From Pseudomonadota bacterium (GTDB taxonomy: Bacteria; Desulfobacterota; Syntrophia; Syntrophales; JADFWA01): 7,242 nt of DNA. The stretch is from the NCBI GenBank assembly GCA_030610915.1, contig JAUWQS010000078.1:1-7242 (forward strand), read 5' to 3'. The notes beneath the pieces were generated by a model. The model did no database searches and was not told where the DNA came from. It was given only the letters and a program-made list of their open reading frames with translations. Below are positions 1-6,009 of the stretch, one piece after another. How positions within the stretch are numbered: the stretch's first letter is position 1; each line of letters opens with the position of its first letter. Both the position numbers and the translations under genes were made by a program.

Positions 1-107
1 GCGGGCAGCTTGATTCAACTCCCTTTGCCTCGACCTGTCCACATGGAAGGCCGACATACATACAGTTTCGCGTCAGAGATTTAGAAAGAATGTTCAGACG
101 GCGATAG
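1..107 (+). CDS. mutL: 3' end of DNA mismatch repair endonuclease MutL (partial)
   Basis: Only the last 34 complete codons are in the window, read in frame 3 (first full codon at position 3) to a TAG at 105-107. They include CPHGRPT followed by LERMFRRR at the very end. CPHGRP and a terminal F-x-R are hallmark C-terminal motifs of endonuclease-active MutL/PMS2 proteins, where the cysteine and histidine help form the metal site; B. subtilis MutL ends in a closely similar way. MutL couples MutS mismatch recognition to strand nicking and repair. Presence of the motif implies a MutH-independent pathway. The remainder of the gene lies upstream of the window. The stop codon touches the first arm of a repeat element that fills the gap to flhA. 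Another open frame across 1-84 lacks any recognisable motif and was not chosen. Confidence 0.88.
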   Translation, partial: GQLDSTPFASTCPHGRPTYIQFRVRDLERMFRRR

Positions 108-258
108 CTGAAGGCTGTTAGGCTGTTAGGCTGTTAGGCTGATAGGTAGATAGATAGATAGATAGGTAGAAGGTAGGGGCGAAAGATTTTTCGCCCCTAC
201 TAATTAATATTCCTTCAGCCCTAACAGCCTTCAGCCTTCAGCCTAAACAACCTGAGTA
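107..258. repeat. Composite repeat between mutL and flhA (GGCTGAA/GGCTGTTA family)
   Basis: A nested element fills most of the mutL-flhA gap. The outer arms GCTGAAGGCTGTTAGG (107-122) and its exact reverse complement (220-235) form a 16-bp inverted repeat. Inside the left part, GGCTGTTA is repeated three times from 113 and then decays in 8-bp steps through GGTAGATA and GATAGATA to about 172. The right part continues as CAGCCTTCAGCCTTC and ends with AGCCTAAACAACCT (240-253), a 14-mer found four times in the window. The element begins at the mutL stop codon. No protein is coded here. Confidence 0.85.
173..200. repeat. Perfect 12-bp inverted repeat (GTAGGGGCGAAA hairpin)
   Basis: GTAGGGGCGAAA (173-184), a 4-base spacer GATT, then the exact reverse complement (189-200). 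It could fold into a strong hairpin in RNA or single-stranded DNA. It is followed by an A/T-rich stretch (TAATTAATATT), but not by a clean T-run, so a terminator role for mutL is only possible. The GTAGGGG...CCCCTAC ends are also seen in the repeat behind flhA, which suggests a small mobile or REP-like family. Confidence 0.8.
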
Positions 259-279
259 TTTACCATAAGGCATAAAGAT

Positions 280-2361
280 ATGGCCGAATCTTATACTGGA
301 ACAGAATATCTTCAGGGATGGACGAAGAGCAGCGGTGTCGTAATGGCGACAGGTATCATCGGCATCCTTGTGGTAATGATGATACCCCTCCCCACGCTTG
401 CCCTCGATATATTTCTTACATTCAATATTACCATCACCGTCGTTATATTATTGATGTCCATGTACGTCTTGAGGCCGCTGGACTTTTCGGCTTTCCCTTC
501 GATACTTCTTGTGGTCACGCTCCTTCGATTATCCCTGAATGTTGCCTCTACCCGTCTGATTCTTCTCCATGGCAATGAGGGAACGGCAGCGGCGGGACAG
601 GTCATAAAGGCCTTCGGCTCTTTCGTTGTTGGGGGCAATTATGTTGTTGGTTTGATCGTGTTCCTGATACTTATTGTAATCAATTTTGTAGTGATAACCA
701 AGGGCGCCACAAGGATAGCCGAGGTATCGGCGAGGTTCACACTCGATGCCATGCCCGGCAAGCAGATGAGTATCGATGCCGACCTCAATGCCGGCCTTAT
801 TACGGATTCCGAAGCGCGCGAGCGTAGGCGGAATATTGAAAGAGAGGCGGATTTTTATGGCTCTATGGATGGAGCCAGTAAGTTTGTCAGGGGCGATGCA
901 ATTGCAGGGATTATTATTACACTGATAAATATTCTCGGCGGATTGATTATTGGCGTGTTGCAGCAGGGCATGACGGTGGCGGATGCCGCTCATAATTATA
1001 CCCTCCTGACCGTGGGGGACGGTCTGGTGACGCAGGTTCCGGCGCTGATTGTCTCGACCGCCGCAGGCCTGCTTGTGACAAGATCAACTTCTTCTGCAGA
1101 CCTGGGCGAGGAGATAACCGGTCAGCTTTTCGTGCAGCCAAAGGCCATTATTACGGCGGCAGTTATTATCTTCTTCTTCGGTCTGGTCCCCGGCATGCCC
1201 AAGCTGTCGTTTATCGGAATTTCGCTGATTGCGGGAACCCTTGGCTATGTCCTGTTTCAGGCCTCAAAGAAGGCAAAAAAGGTTGAGAAAGAGCTGCCTG
1301 CGGTCACCCCTGTGGAATCGGTGGAGGCACTTTTGCCGCTGGATCTTCTGGAGCTCGATGTAGGGTATGGCCTGATCCCCCTTGTTGACGCTCAAAAGGG
1401 AGGGGAACTGCTGCAGAGGATAAAGGCCTTAAGGAAACAACTCGCAATCGATATAGGGTTCATCGTGCCGGCCATACATATAAGAGATAATCTTCAGTTA
1501 AGGCCCAATGAGTATTCAGTGACAATGAAAGGGGTTCAGTTAGCCGGCGGGGAGGTGATGCCGGGATATTACCTTGCGCTGACCTCCGGTGACAAGGGGC
1601 CAAAAATAAAGGGGATAGAGGCAGTCGAGCCGGCCTTCGGTCTGCCGGCCGTCTGGGTATCTGAGAAGGAGAAGGAGGACGTTCAGGCAAAGGGGTATAT
1701 TGTTGTTGATCCGGCAACCGTAATTACAACACATCTGACGGAGATCATTAAATCCCATGCCGACGAATTGTTAGGGAGGCAGGAAGTCCAATCATTATTA
1801 GATACACTGTCGATAAATAACCCGAAGGTTGTGGAGGAGGTTGTCCCCAAGCTCGTTCCGCTCGGCGCCCTTCAGAAGGTATTGCAGAGACTTCTCAGAG
1901 AAAGGGTTTCTATTCGCGATCTCTTGACTATCCTGGAGACGATGGCGGACTATGCGCCGATGACAAAGAATGTTGATATGCTGACCGAGTATGTGAGGGC
2001 GTCCCTGTCGAGGTCGATAACAGGGCAGTATCGGGATAAGGAGGGAAGTATAACGGTGGCAATGCTTTCTCCTGAGATTGAAGACCGGATTAACAGCGCC
2101 GTTTCGTACACCGAATATGAAAATCAGGTTTCTCCTGACCCGAATTTCGTGCAGAAGGTTGTGACGAGTGTGCGGAAATTTGTCGATGTCTTTACCTCGA
2201 AGGGGTTGCAGCCCATTATTCTCTGTTCTCCCGGCACGAGGAGCCATTTCCGGAAGATTCTTGAGAGATTTTTACCCGATATCGTGGTTCTTTCGAGCAG
2301 TGAGATGACCCGTGAGGTGGACATCAAATCCCTTGGGATGGTGGAGGTATCAGCTCAATAA
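280..2361 (+). CDS. flhA: Flagellar type III export gate protein FlhA
   Basis: FlhA is the large membrane component of the flagellar export gate; it takes part in proton-driven export and its cytoplasmic domain docks chaperone-substrate complexes. The 693 residues match the usual family length of about 690. About eight membrane segments lie in the first 330 residues (for example 20-38, 41-62, 112-139, 206-227). The FHIPEP-family sequences RLSLNVASTR (83-92), GKQMSIDADLNAG (160-172) and MDGASKFVRGDAIAG (196-210) are intact, with the last holding the conserved aspartate (D206) at the start of a membrane helix. Residues 350-693 form the soluble C-terminal domain. The ATG at 280 is preceded by AAGG at 267-270, a fair ribosome site nine bases upstream that lies in repeat-like DNA. 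It is first in the flagellar run and is followed 92 bases later by flhF. Confidence 0.97.
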   Translation: MAESYTGTEYLQGWTKSSGVVMATGIIGILVVMMIPLPTLALDIFLTFNITITVVILLMSMYVLRPLDFSAFPSILLVVTLLRLSLNVASTRLILLHGNEGTAAAGQVIKAFGSFVVGGNYVVGLIVFLILIVINFVVITKGATRIAEVSARFTLDAMPGKQMSIDADLNAGLITDSEARERRRNIEREADFYGSMDGASKFVRGDAIAGIIITLINILGGLIIGVLQQGMTVADAAHNYTLLTVGDGLVTQVPALIVSTAAGLLVTRSTSSADLGEEITGQLFVQPKAIITAAVIIFFFGLVPGMPKLSFIGISLIAGTLGYVLFQASKKAKKVEKELPAVTPVESVEALLPLDLLELDVGYGLIPLVDAQKGGELLQRIKALRKQLAIDIGFIVPAIHIRDNLQLRPNEYSVTMKGVQLAGGEVMPGYYLALTSGDKGPKIKGIEAVEPAFGLPAVWVSEKEKEDVQAKGYIVVDPATVITTHLTEIIKSHADELLGRQEVQSLLDTLSINNPKVVEEVVPKLVPLGALQKVLQRLLRERVSIRDLLTILETMADYAPMTKNVDMLTEYVRASLSRSITGQYRDKEGSITVAMLSPEIEDRINSAVSYTEYENQVSPDPNFVQKVVTSVRKFVDVFTSKGLQPIILCSPGTRSHFRKILERFLPDIVVLSSSEMTREVDIKSLGMVEVSAQ

Positions 2362-2365
2362 ATCA

Positions 2366-2418
2366 GGGTAGGGGAGGTTTTAACCTCCCGATGTGGGCGA
2401 TTAGCGTTGCCCCTACCC
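2366..2418. repeat. MITE-like nested inverted repeat between flhA and flhF
   Basis: The outer arms GGGTAGGGG (2366-2374) and CCCCTACCC (2410-2418) are exact reverse complements. Nested inside, GGGAGGTT (2372-2379) and AACCTCCC (2382-2389) form a tight second hairpin. It starts only four bases after the flhA stop. The GTAGGGG/CCCCTAC ends match those of the hairpin at 173-200, so the two are probably related. No transposase is present; a non-autonomous element is one reading. Confidence 0.72.
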
Positions 2419-2442
2419 GAACTTATTGGAGATGTTACTGGT

Positions 2443-2446
2443 GGAG
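2443..2446 (+). promoter_or_regulatory. Ribosome binding site that fixes the flhF start
   Basis: GGAG lies seven bases before the ATG at 2454. This supports 2454 over the in-frame upstream ATG at 2391, which sits inside the inverted repeat at 2366-2418 and has no such site. Confidence 0.7.
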
Positions 2447-2453
2447 TTGCAAA

Positions 2454-3581
2454 ATGCAGGTTAGAAGATATGAGGCGGCGAGTATGCATGAGGCCATAAC
2501 GAAGATCAAGAGGGATCTTGGCCGGGATGCCTTTATCCTCTCCTCAAAGAGGTTGGAGGGTGGAATCCTTCCGCGAATGGAGGTTACTGCCGCCAGGGAT
2601 CGGGCAGAGGAGACAAGACGTCCTGACCTTGATATATTTGCTTCTCTCAGAAGCGAGGTGGATGAGATGAAGACCATTATGCTTGGTGTCAAGAATGGTG
2701 AATTGACCGAGCTGAGAGAAACTCTGAACACCTTTTTCGACACACTGGGCCTGAGTAAAAGGGATGAATACGGGAGCTGCCAATCGAAGCTCTACTGCCA
2801 TCTTGTCTCGAGGGGTATAGGGAGACCACGGGCATGCAAGTTGATAAATATACTTAAATCGGATTTTTCTGCCGAAGATATGACGGATATGGATAGCGCT
2901 TTGAAAATTATAGTGAGGATGATAACTAAATCTATTCGGGTTTCCCGTAATGGGACAAAGAAGAAAAAGATGGTTGCCTTTGTTGGCCCCACCGGGGTGG
3001 GAAAGACAACAACCCTGGCAAAATTGGCGGCGCACTTTGCGCTGGATAAAGGACTGGATGTTGCTCTGTTAACGGCGGACAACTACAGGATAGCCGGAAC
3101 TGAGCAATTAAAGGTATATGCAAATATAATGGGACTTCCGATTGAAGTAATATCTGACAAAAAGGAGCTTGAACACGCCCTGGCCAGGTTTGCCGATAAG
3201 GATATGATCCTGGTGGATACGCCGGGGAAGAGTCAAAGCGATAGTGATTACATGAAAGAGTTGAGAGATTTACTTTCGCTGGATTACCCGGTCGAGATCA
3301 ATCTCCTTTTAAGCATGACATCCAGTATGGACAACATGTTAGATACTGCGGCAAGGTTTGGGGTGATAAATTACGATAATATTATATTTACCAAATTGGA
3401 TGAGTGTGTCTCCTTTGGTTCAATCTTCAATATCCTTGATCATGTCGGCAAACCGGTGGCTTATATTACAAACGGTCAGAATGTTCCCCAAGATATAGAA
3501 AAGGCGAATTCTGCAAAGCTTGCGAATCTGATAATCGGATCAGGACGAGTTTCGAGTCACGAGTTACGAGTTACGAATTAA
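2454..3581 (+). CDS. flhF: Flagellar biosynthesis SRP-type GTPase FlhF
   Basis: FlhF is a signal-recognition-particle-family GTPase that marks the site of new, usually polar, flagella and works with FlhG. From ATG 2454 the protein has 375 residues. It opens with the family start MQVRRYEAASMHEAITKIK and LGRDAFILSSKR, which is why this start was chosen. A low-complexity B region (about 40-90) and an N-type helical region precede the G domain: P-loop GPTGVGKTT (178-186), TADNYRIAGTEQL (207-219), G3 DTPGKS (255-260), G4 TKLDE (313-317) and the closing GQNVPQDIE (341-349). G3 differs from the usual SRP form DTAGR/DTAGRS. The last residues, VSSHELRVTN, are encoded by a heptanucleotide repeat and are unlikely to be ancestral. 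The gene ends 84 bases before flhG, with an inverted repeat between them. Confidence 0.95.
   Translation: MQVRRYEAASMHEAITKIKRDLGRDAFILSSKRLEGGILPRMEVTAARDRAEETRRPDLDIFASLRSEVDEMKTIMLGVKNGELTELRETLNTFFDTLGLSKRDEYGSCQSKLYCHLVSRGIGRPRACKLINILKSDFSAEDMTDMDSALKIIVRMITKSIRVSRNGTKKKKMVAFVGPTGVGKTTTLAKLAAHFALDKGLDVALLTADNYRIAGTEQLKVYANIMGLPIEVISDKKELEHALARFADKDMILVDTPGKSQSDSDYMKELRDLLSLDYPVEINLLLSMTSSMDNMLDTAARFGVINYDNIIFTKLDECVSFGSIFNILDHVGKPVAYITNGQNVPQDIEKANSAKLANLIIGSGRVSSHELRVTN
3546..3580 (+). repeat. CGAGTTA heptanucleotide tandem repeat at the flhF 3' end
   Basis: Five consecutive 7-base units: CGAGTTT, CGAGTCA, CGAGTTA, CGAGTTA, CGAATTA. The array encodes the last residues of FlhF and supplies its TAA stop. 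Confidence 0.85.
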
Positions 3582-3584
3582 ACC

Positions 3585-3635
3585 CGCCCTTCGACAGGCT
3601 CAGGAACCAGCGTACCCTGAGCTTGTCGAAGGGCG
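3585..3635. repeat. 20-bp inverted repeat (CCCTTCGACAGGCTCAGG type) between flhF and flhG
   Basis: Left arm 3585-3604 and right arm 3616-3635 are reverse complements except for one position (a G-T wobble in RNA), with an 11-base spacer. The core CCCTTCGACAGGCTCAGG is, from general knowledge, a repeat met in many unrelated bacterial genomes. No T-run follows, so it is not a standard intrinsic terminator, though an RNA hairpin here could affect flhG expression or mRNA stability. Confidence 0.85.
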
Positions 3636-3665
3636 AAACTTAAAAGTAAAAGCGGGAAGGAGAAA

Positions 3666-4523
3666 GTGGATTATATGGCAATGCCGGCTCAAAAGAGAGA
3701 TAGCGTCCCTAATGAAGATGTTCGGGTTATTGCAATTACCAGTGGCAAGGGGGGGGTCGGAAGAACATATATAGCCGTCAATCTTGCCTGTGTCCTGTCA
3801 GGGATGGGTAGAAGGGTGCTGGTATTGGATGCTGATGCGGGGCTGGCAAATATAGATATTATCTTAGGGCTTAAACCCAAATATAACTTACACCATGTTC
3901 TGACAGGCGAGAAGGCCATGTCGGAGGTGATCATTTCAGGTCCGGGAGGCATCAGTATACTGCCCGCGGCCTCGGGGATCCAGGAGATGACAGATCTGTC
4001 GAGAGGTCAAAAATTTACCCTGCTCGATGAATTGAATGTCCTAAGCGAAGACATCGATTTAATGTTGATTGATACGGCTGCGGGGATAGCAAATAATGTC
4101 ATGTATTTTAATATGGCGGCTAAAGAAATTGTTGTCGTTGTTTCTCCTGAACCGACGTCAATGACGGATGCCTACGCCTTAATCAAGATTCTTTCTAAGG
4201 CTTATGGAGAGAAGAGGTTTATGCTGCTCGTAAACATGGCAAAGGATGCCGATGAAGCATGGAAGGTTTACAGGAGATTGAGCAGAGCGACGGAACATTT
4301 TCTCGATGCCTTTATCGATTACCTTGGTTACATACCTCAGGATAGAAGTGTAAGAGAAGCAATTCTGCAGCAAAAGCCCCTGGTAGAAATTTATCCCTCT
4401 TCCCCGGCAAGCAGGTCTCTGTTTTCTGTGGCCGAAAAGCTGTATCAGAAGCAGCCGGAAAATTATAGAGGGGGAGGTCTGAAATTTTTCCGGGATGCCA
4501 CAATCAACAGAAACCATGGATAA
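3666..4523 (+). CDS. flhG: Flagellum-number regulator FlhG (MinD-like ATPase) with altered P-loop
   Basis: FlhG (YlxH/FleN) is a MinD/ParA-type ATPase that limits flagellar number and acts on FlhF. The 285-residue reading from GTG 3666 shows the deviant Walker A motif SGKGGVGRT (26-34), DADAGLANID (55-64), the Walker B/switch II segment LMLIDTAAGIA (132-142) and the family segment GYIPQD (221-226). The signature lysine (K28) is present, but the second P-loop lysine is arginine (R33). No DQAxxLR activating helix precedes the P-loop. The C-terminus has GGGLKFFRDA, a possible but weak membrane-targeting helix. The start is uncertain: AAGGAG at 3657-3662 is three bases from GTG 3666 and twelve from ATG 3675; the latter would remove three residues. 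The 3' end overlaps fliA. Assignment to FlhG rather than MinD rests on the neighbouring flhF and fliA. Confidence 0.92.
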   Translation: MDYMAMPAQKRDSVPNEDVRVIAITSGKGGVGRTYIAVNLACVLSGMGRRVLVLDADAGLANIDIILGLKPKYNLHHVLTGEKAMSEVIISGPGGISILPAASGIQEMTDLSRGQKFTLLDELNVLSEDIDLMLIDTAAGIANNVMYFNMAAKEIVVVVSPEPTSMTDAYALIKILSKAYGEKRFMLLVNMAKDADEAWKVYRRLSRATEHFLDAFIDYLGYIPQDRSVREAILQQKPLVEIYPSSPASRSLFSVAEKLYQKQPENYRGGGLKFFRDATINRNHG

Positions 4524-5244
4524 AAAAGAACGTGACAGCCTCACAATGAAATATGCTCCTCTCGTGAAGAATATAGCGGAGAGGATTGCCGCAAGAGTGC
4601 CGCCTCATATAGTAGATAAAGATGATCTGATAAATGTTGGCATAATAGGTCTGATATCGGCCCTGAAGAAATTTGATAAAAAGATGAACGTCCGGTTTGA
4701 AACCTATGCCAGGTTCAGGATTAAAGGAGCCGTACTGGATGAGTTAAGATCAAGGGACTGGATGCCAAGATCAATCAGGAGCAAGAATGCAAAATTAGAG
4801 GAGGCGTATTCATCGTTACAAAAAAAGTCAGGCAGGCCGCCCGATGATGAGGAGGTATCCCGATATCTTGGTATAACCCTTGCCGGGTATTATAAGCTTC
4901 TTGATGAAGTAAAAGGTGTGACACTCTTACACAAGGAGAATGGTTCCTATGATTTTTGTGAAAAATATGGAAGCAGCGCTGTTATAGAGGCGATTGATCA
5001 TGGCAGTCCCTTTTCCATTTTTGCCGGGAATGAGCTGAAAGCTATATTGAAAAAGGCGATAGACTCCCTGCCCGGCAAGGAGAGGCTGGTCTTATCGCTG
5101 TATTATTACGAGGAATTGACAATGAAAGAGATAGGGATGGTGATGAGATTGACAGAGTCAAGGATTTGTCAGCTTCATTCGCAGGCGATACTGAGGTTGA
5201 GAGGGGAGATGAAGGAGGACAGGCTGAAGGCTGAAGGTGGTTAG
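4495..5244 (+). CDS. fliA: Flagellar RNA polymerase sigma-28 factor FliA
   Basis: FliA directs RNA polymerase to late flagellar genes and is normally held by the anti-sigma factor FlgM, which is not seen here. The 249 residues match the usual length (about 240). Region 2 spans about 20-97, with YAPLVKNIA (20-28), DDLINVGIIGLISALKKFD (43-61) and RSRDWMPRSIR (85-95), typical of sigma-28. Region 3 is about 99-140 (SGRPPDDEEVSRYLGI). Region 4 is about 186-237, with SLPGKERLVLSLYYYEELT and a helix-turn-helix. The ATG at 4495 overlaps flhG by 29 bases; ATG 4516 overlaps the flhG stop by 8 bases and would give 242 residues. Neither has a clear ribosome site, so coupling to flhG translation is likely. 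The last residues, RLKAEGG, are read from the GGCTGAA repeat. Confidence 0.96.
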   Translation: MPQSTETMDKKERDSLTMKYAPLVKNIAERIAARVPPHIVDKDDLINVGIIGLISALKKFDKKMNVRFETYARFRIKGAVLDELRSRDWMPRSIRSKNAKLEEAYSSLQKKSGRPPDDEEVSRYLGITLAGYYKLLDEVKGVTLLHKENGSYDFCEKYGSSAVIEAIDHGSPFSIFAGNELKAILKKAIDSLPGKERLVLSLYYYEELTMKEIGMVMRLTESRICQLHSQAILRLRGEMKEDRLKAEGG

Positions 5245-5284
5245 TTTTTTGCTAAATGCCTTCAGCCTTCAGCCTAAACAACCT
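5221..5284. repeat. GGCTGAA inverted repeat overlapping the fliA 3' end
   Basis: AGGCTGAAGGCTGAAGG (5221-5237) and its exact reverse complement (5259-5275) form a 17-bp inverted repeat with a 21-base spacer containing TTAG-TTTTTTG-CTAA. Each arm is built of 7-base GGCTGAA units. The right side ends with AGCCTAAACAACCT (5271-5284). The left arm is inside fliA and its stop codon lies just behind it. An RNA hairpin here could protect or end the upstream message, but the T-run is in the loop and not behind the stem. Confidence 0.88.
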
Positions 5285-5310
5285 AATGAAGAACGGTCAA
5301 CGCTGAACCT

Positions 5311-5877
5311 ATGAACGCTTATCGAAAGGTAGAACTTGATCTTTTAGAGATAGATGTCCCGAAAGAAGAAGATGTTCTTGATGAGAAAGCCGTTCCGAAA
5401 CGAAAGTTTTCAAGAAGATGGGTGTTAACATCCTTTTTTACGTTTCTCCTTTTGTGTGTGACAGGAACATCCGTTTGGGTATACGTTAAGATGCAAGATG
5501 TCCCCGTTCCTTTTTACAGGGCGGAGATGCAGGATGTCGGCGTTCATAGAGTGGAAACTGTAGAAGGAGTATGGTCGTTAGATGAGAATGTTGAGCGCTT
5601 TAATGATTTTGTCATTGACCTGAGAGATGAGCAGGGTAACCACAGGCTCTTGATCTGTAATGTTACTCTTGGATTGAGCAAGGATATAAAAGTATCGGAA
5701 AATAGAGTAGATGTAAGAAGGATTATCTATAAGACGGCGAAAAAAATAAAGATTGCCCAGGTGACATCCGTTGATGTGAGAAAAAGATTAAAGGAGACAA
5801 TCAGGTCTGAGTTGAACAATTTCTGGGGAGAGGAAGCAGTCAAGCAGATATATTTTGTCAAATTTGTCTTGCTGTAG
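5311..5877 (+). CDS. FliL-like flagellar basal-body-associated membrane protein
   Basis: The 188-residue protein has a charged N-terminal stretch (1-35) rich in acidic and basic residues, one membrane helix (about 37-59) and a periplasmic domain. The domain reads like FliL: FNDFVIDLRDEQGNHRLLICNVTLGL (97-122), then a helical middle with DVRKRLKETIRSEL (155-168) and the end VKQIYFVKFVLL, equivalent to the family's closing VYFTEFVIQ-like strand. FliL forms rings around the stator and supports motor torque. The sequence is diverged and fliL is usually found beside fliM, so this is probably a FliL paralogue, and no symbol is given. The ATG at 5311 lacks a clear ribosome site. It follows fliA by 66 bases, which hold part of a repeat, and likely belongs to the same transcript. 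Confidence 0.72.
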   Translation: MNAYRKVELDLLEIDVPKEEDVLDEKAVPKRKFSRRWVLTSFFTFLLLCVTGTSVWVYVKMQDVPVPFYRAEMQDVGVHRVETVEGVWSLDENVERFNDFVIDLRDEQGNHRLLICNVTLGLSKDIKVSENRVDVRRIIYKTAKKIKIAQVTSVDVRKRLKETIRSELNNFWGEEAVKQIYFVKFVLL

Positions 5878-5879
5878 CT

Positions 5880-5900
5880 TTCAGGGTTCAGGGTTCAGGG
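5880..5900 (+). repeat. TTCAGGG heptanucleotide tandem (three units)
   Basis: Three exact copies of TTCAGGG start two bases after the stop codon of the FliL-like gene. Confidence 0.85.
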
Positions 5901-5911
5901 TTGATAGCTTC

Positions 5912-5991
5912 GTAACCGTTCACGGTTTACAGTTATCGGTTCACGGTTGGAAAAAACTGTGAACTGTGAACCGACAACCGTGAACGGTTAC
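5912..5991. repeat. Nested GTTCACGG inverted repeat
   Basis: GTAACCGTTCACGGTT (5912-5927) and AACCGTGAACGGTTAC (5976-5991) are exact 16-bp reverse complements. Inside, TCGGTTCAC (5936-5944) pairs with GTGAACCGA (5966-5974). The arms themselves are built of GTTCACGG-like words, so this looks like a family that spread by duplication and inversion. A short relative, AGCCGT-TC-ACGGCT, is at 7187-7200. The element ends 18 bases before the ATG at 6010 and could shape the leader of that gene. Confidence 0.82.
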
Positions 5992-6009
5992 CGTTTATGG
6001 TATAAAATC

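Noticed and set aside
1..84. Open frame 1 at the left edge as a gene end
   Set aside because: It has no recognisable motif; frame 3 of the same DNA carries the MutL CPHGRP end and runs to 107.
113..172. CRISPR array from the GGCTGTTA/GATAGATA repeats
   Set aside because: Units are 8 bases with no spacers and decay along the array; no cas genes are in the window.
529..993. Minus-strand open frames across flhA and other genes
   Set aside because: They are antisense to well-conserved genes, lack ribosome sites and have compositions expected of shadow frames.
2391..2453. Longer flhF reading from the ATG at 2391
   Set aside because: This ATG lies within the inverted repeat, has no ribosome site, and the added residues do not resemble FlhF, while 2454 has GGAG at a good distance and the family's usual first residues.
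3749..3756. Run of eight G in the flhG P-loop as a phase-variation tract or a sequencing frameshift
   Set aside because: The frame is right on both sides and the GKGGVG residues explain the G-rich codons; a tract of eight is short for a switch. Only read data could show variation.
5238..5258. Intrinsic terminator behind fliA from the TTTTTT run
   Set aside because: The T-run lies in the loop between the arms of the inverted repeat and not behind a stem.
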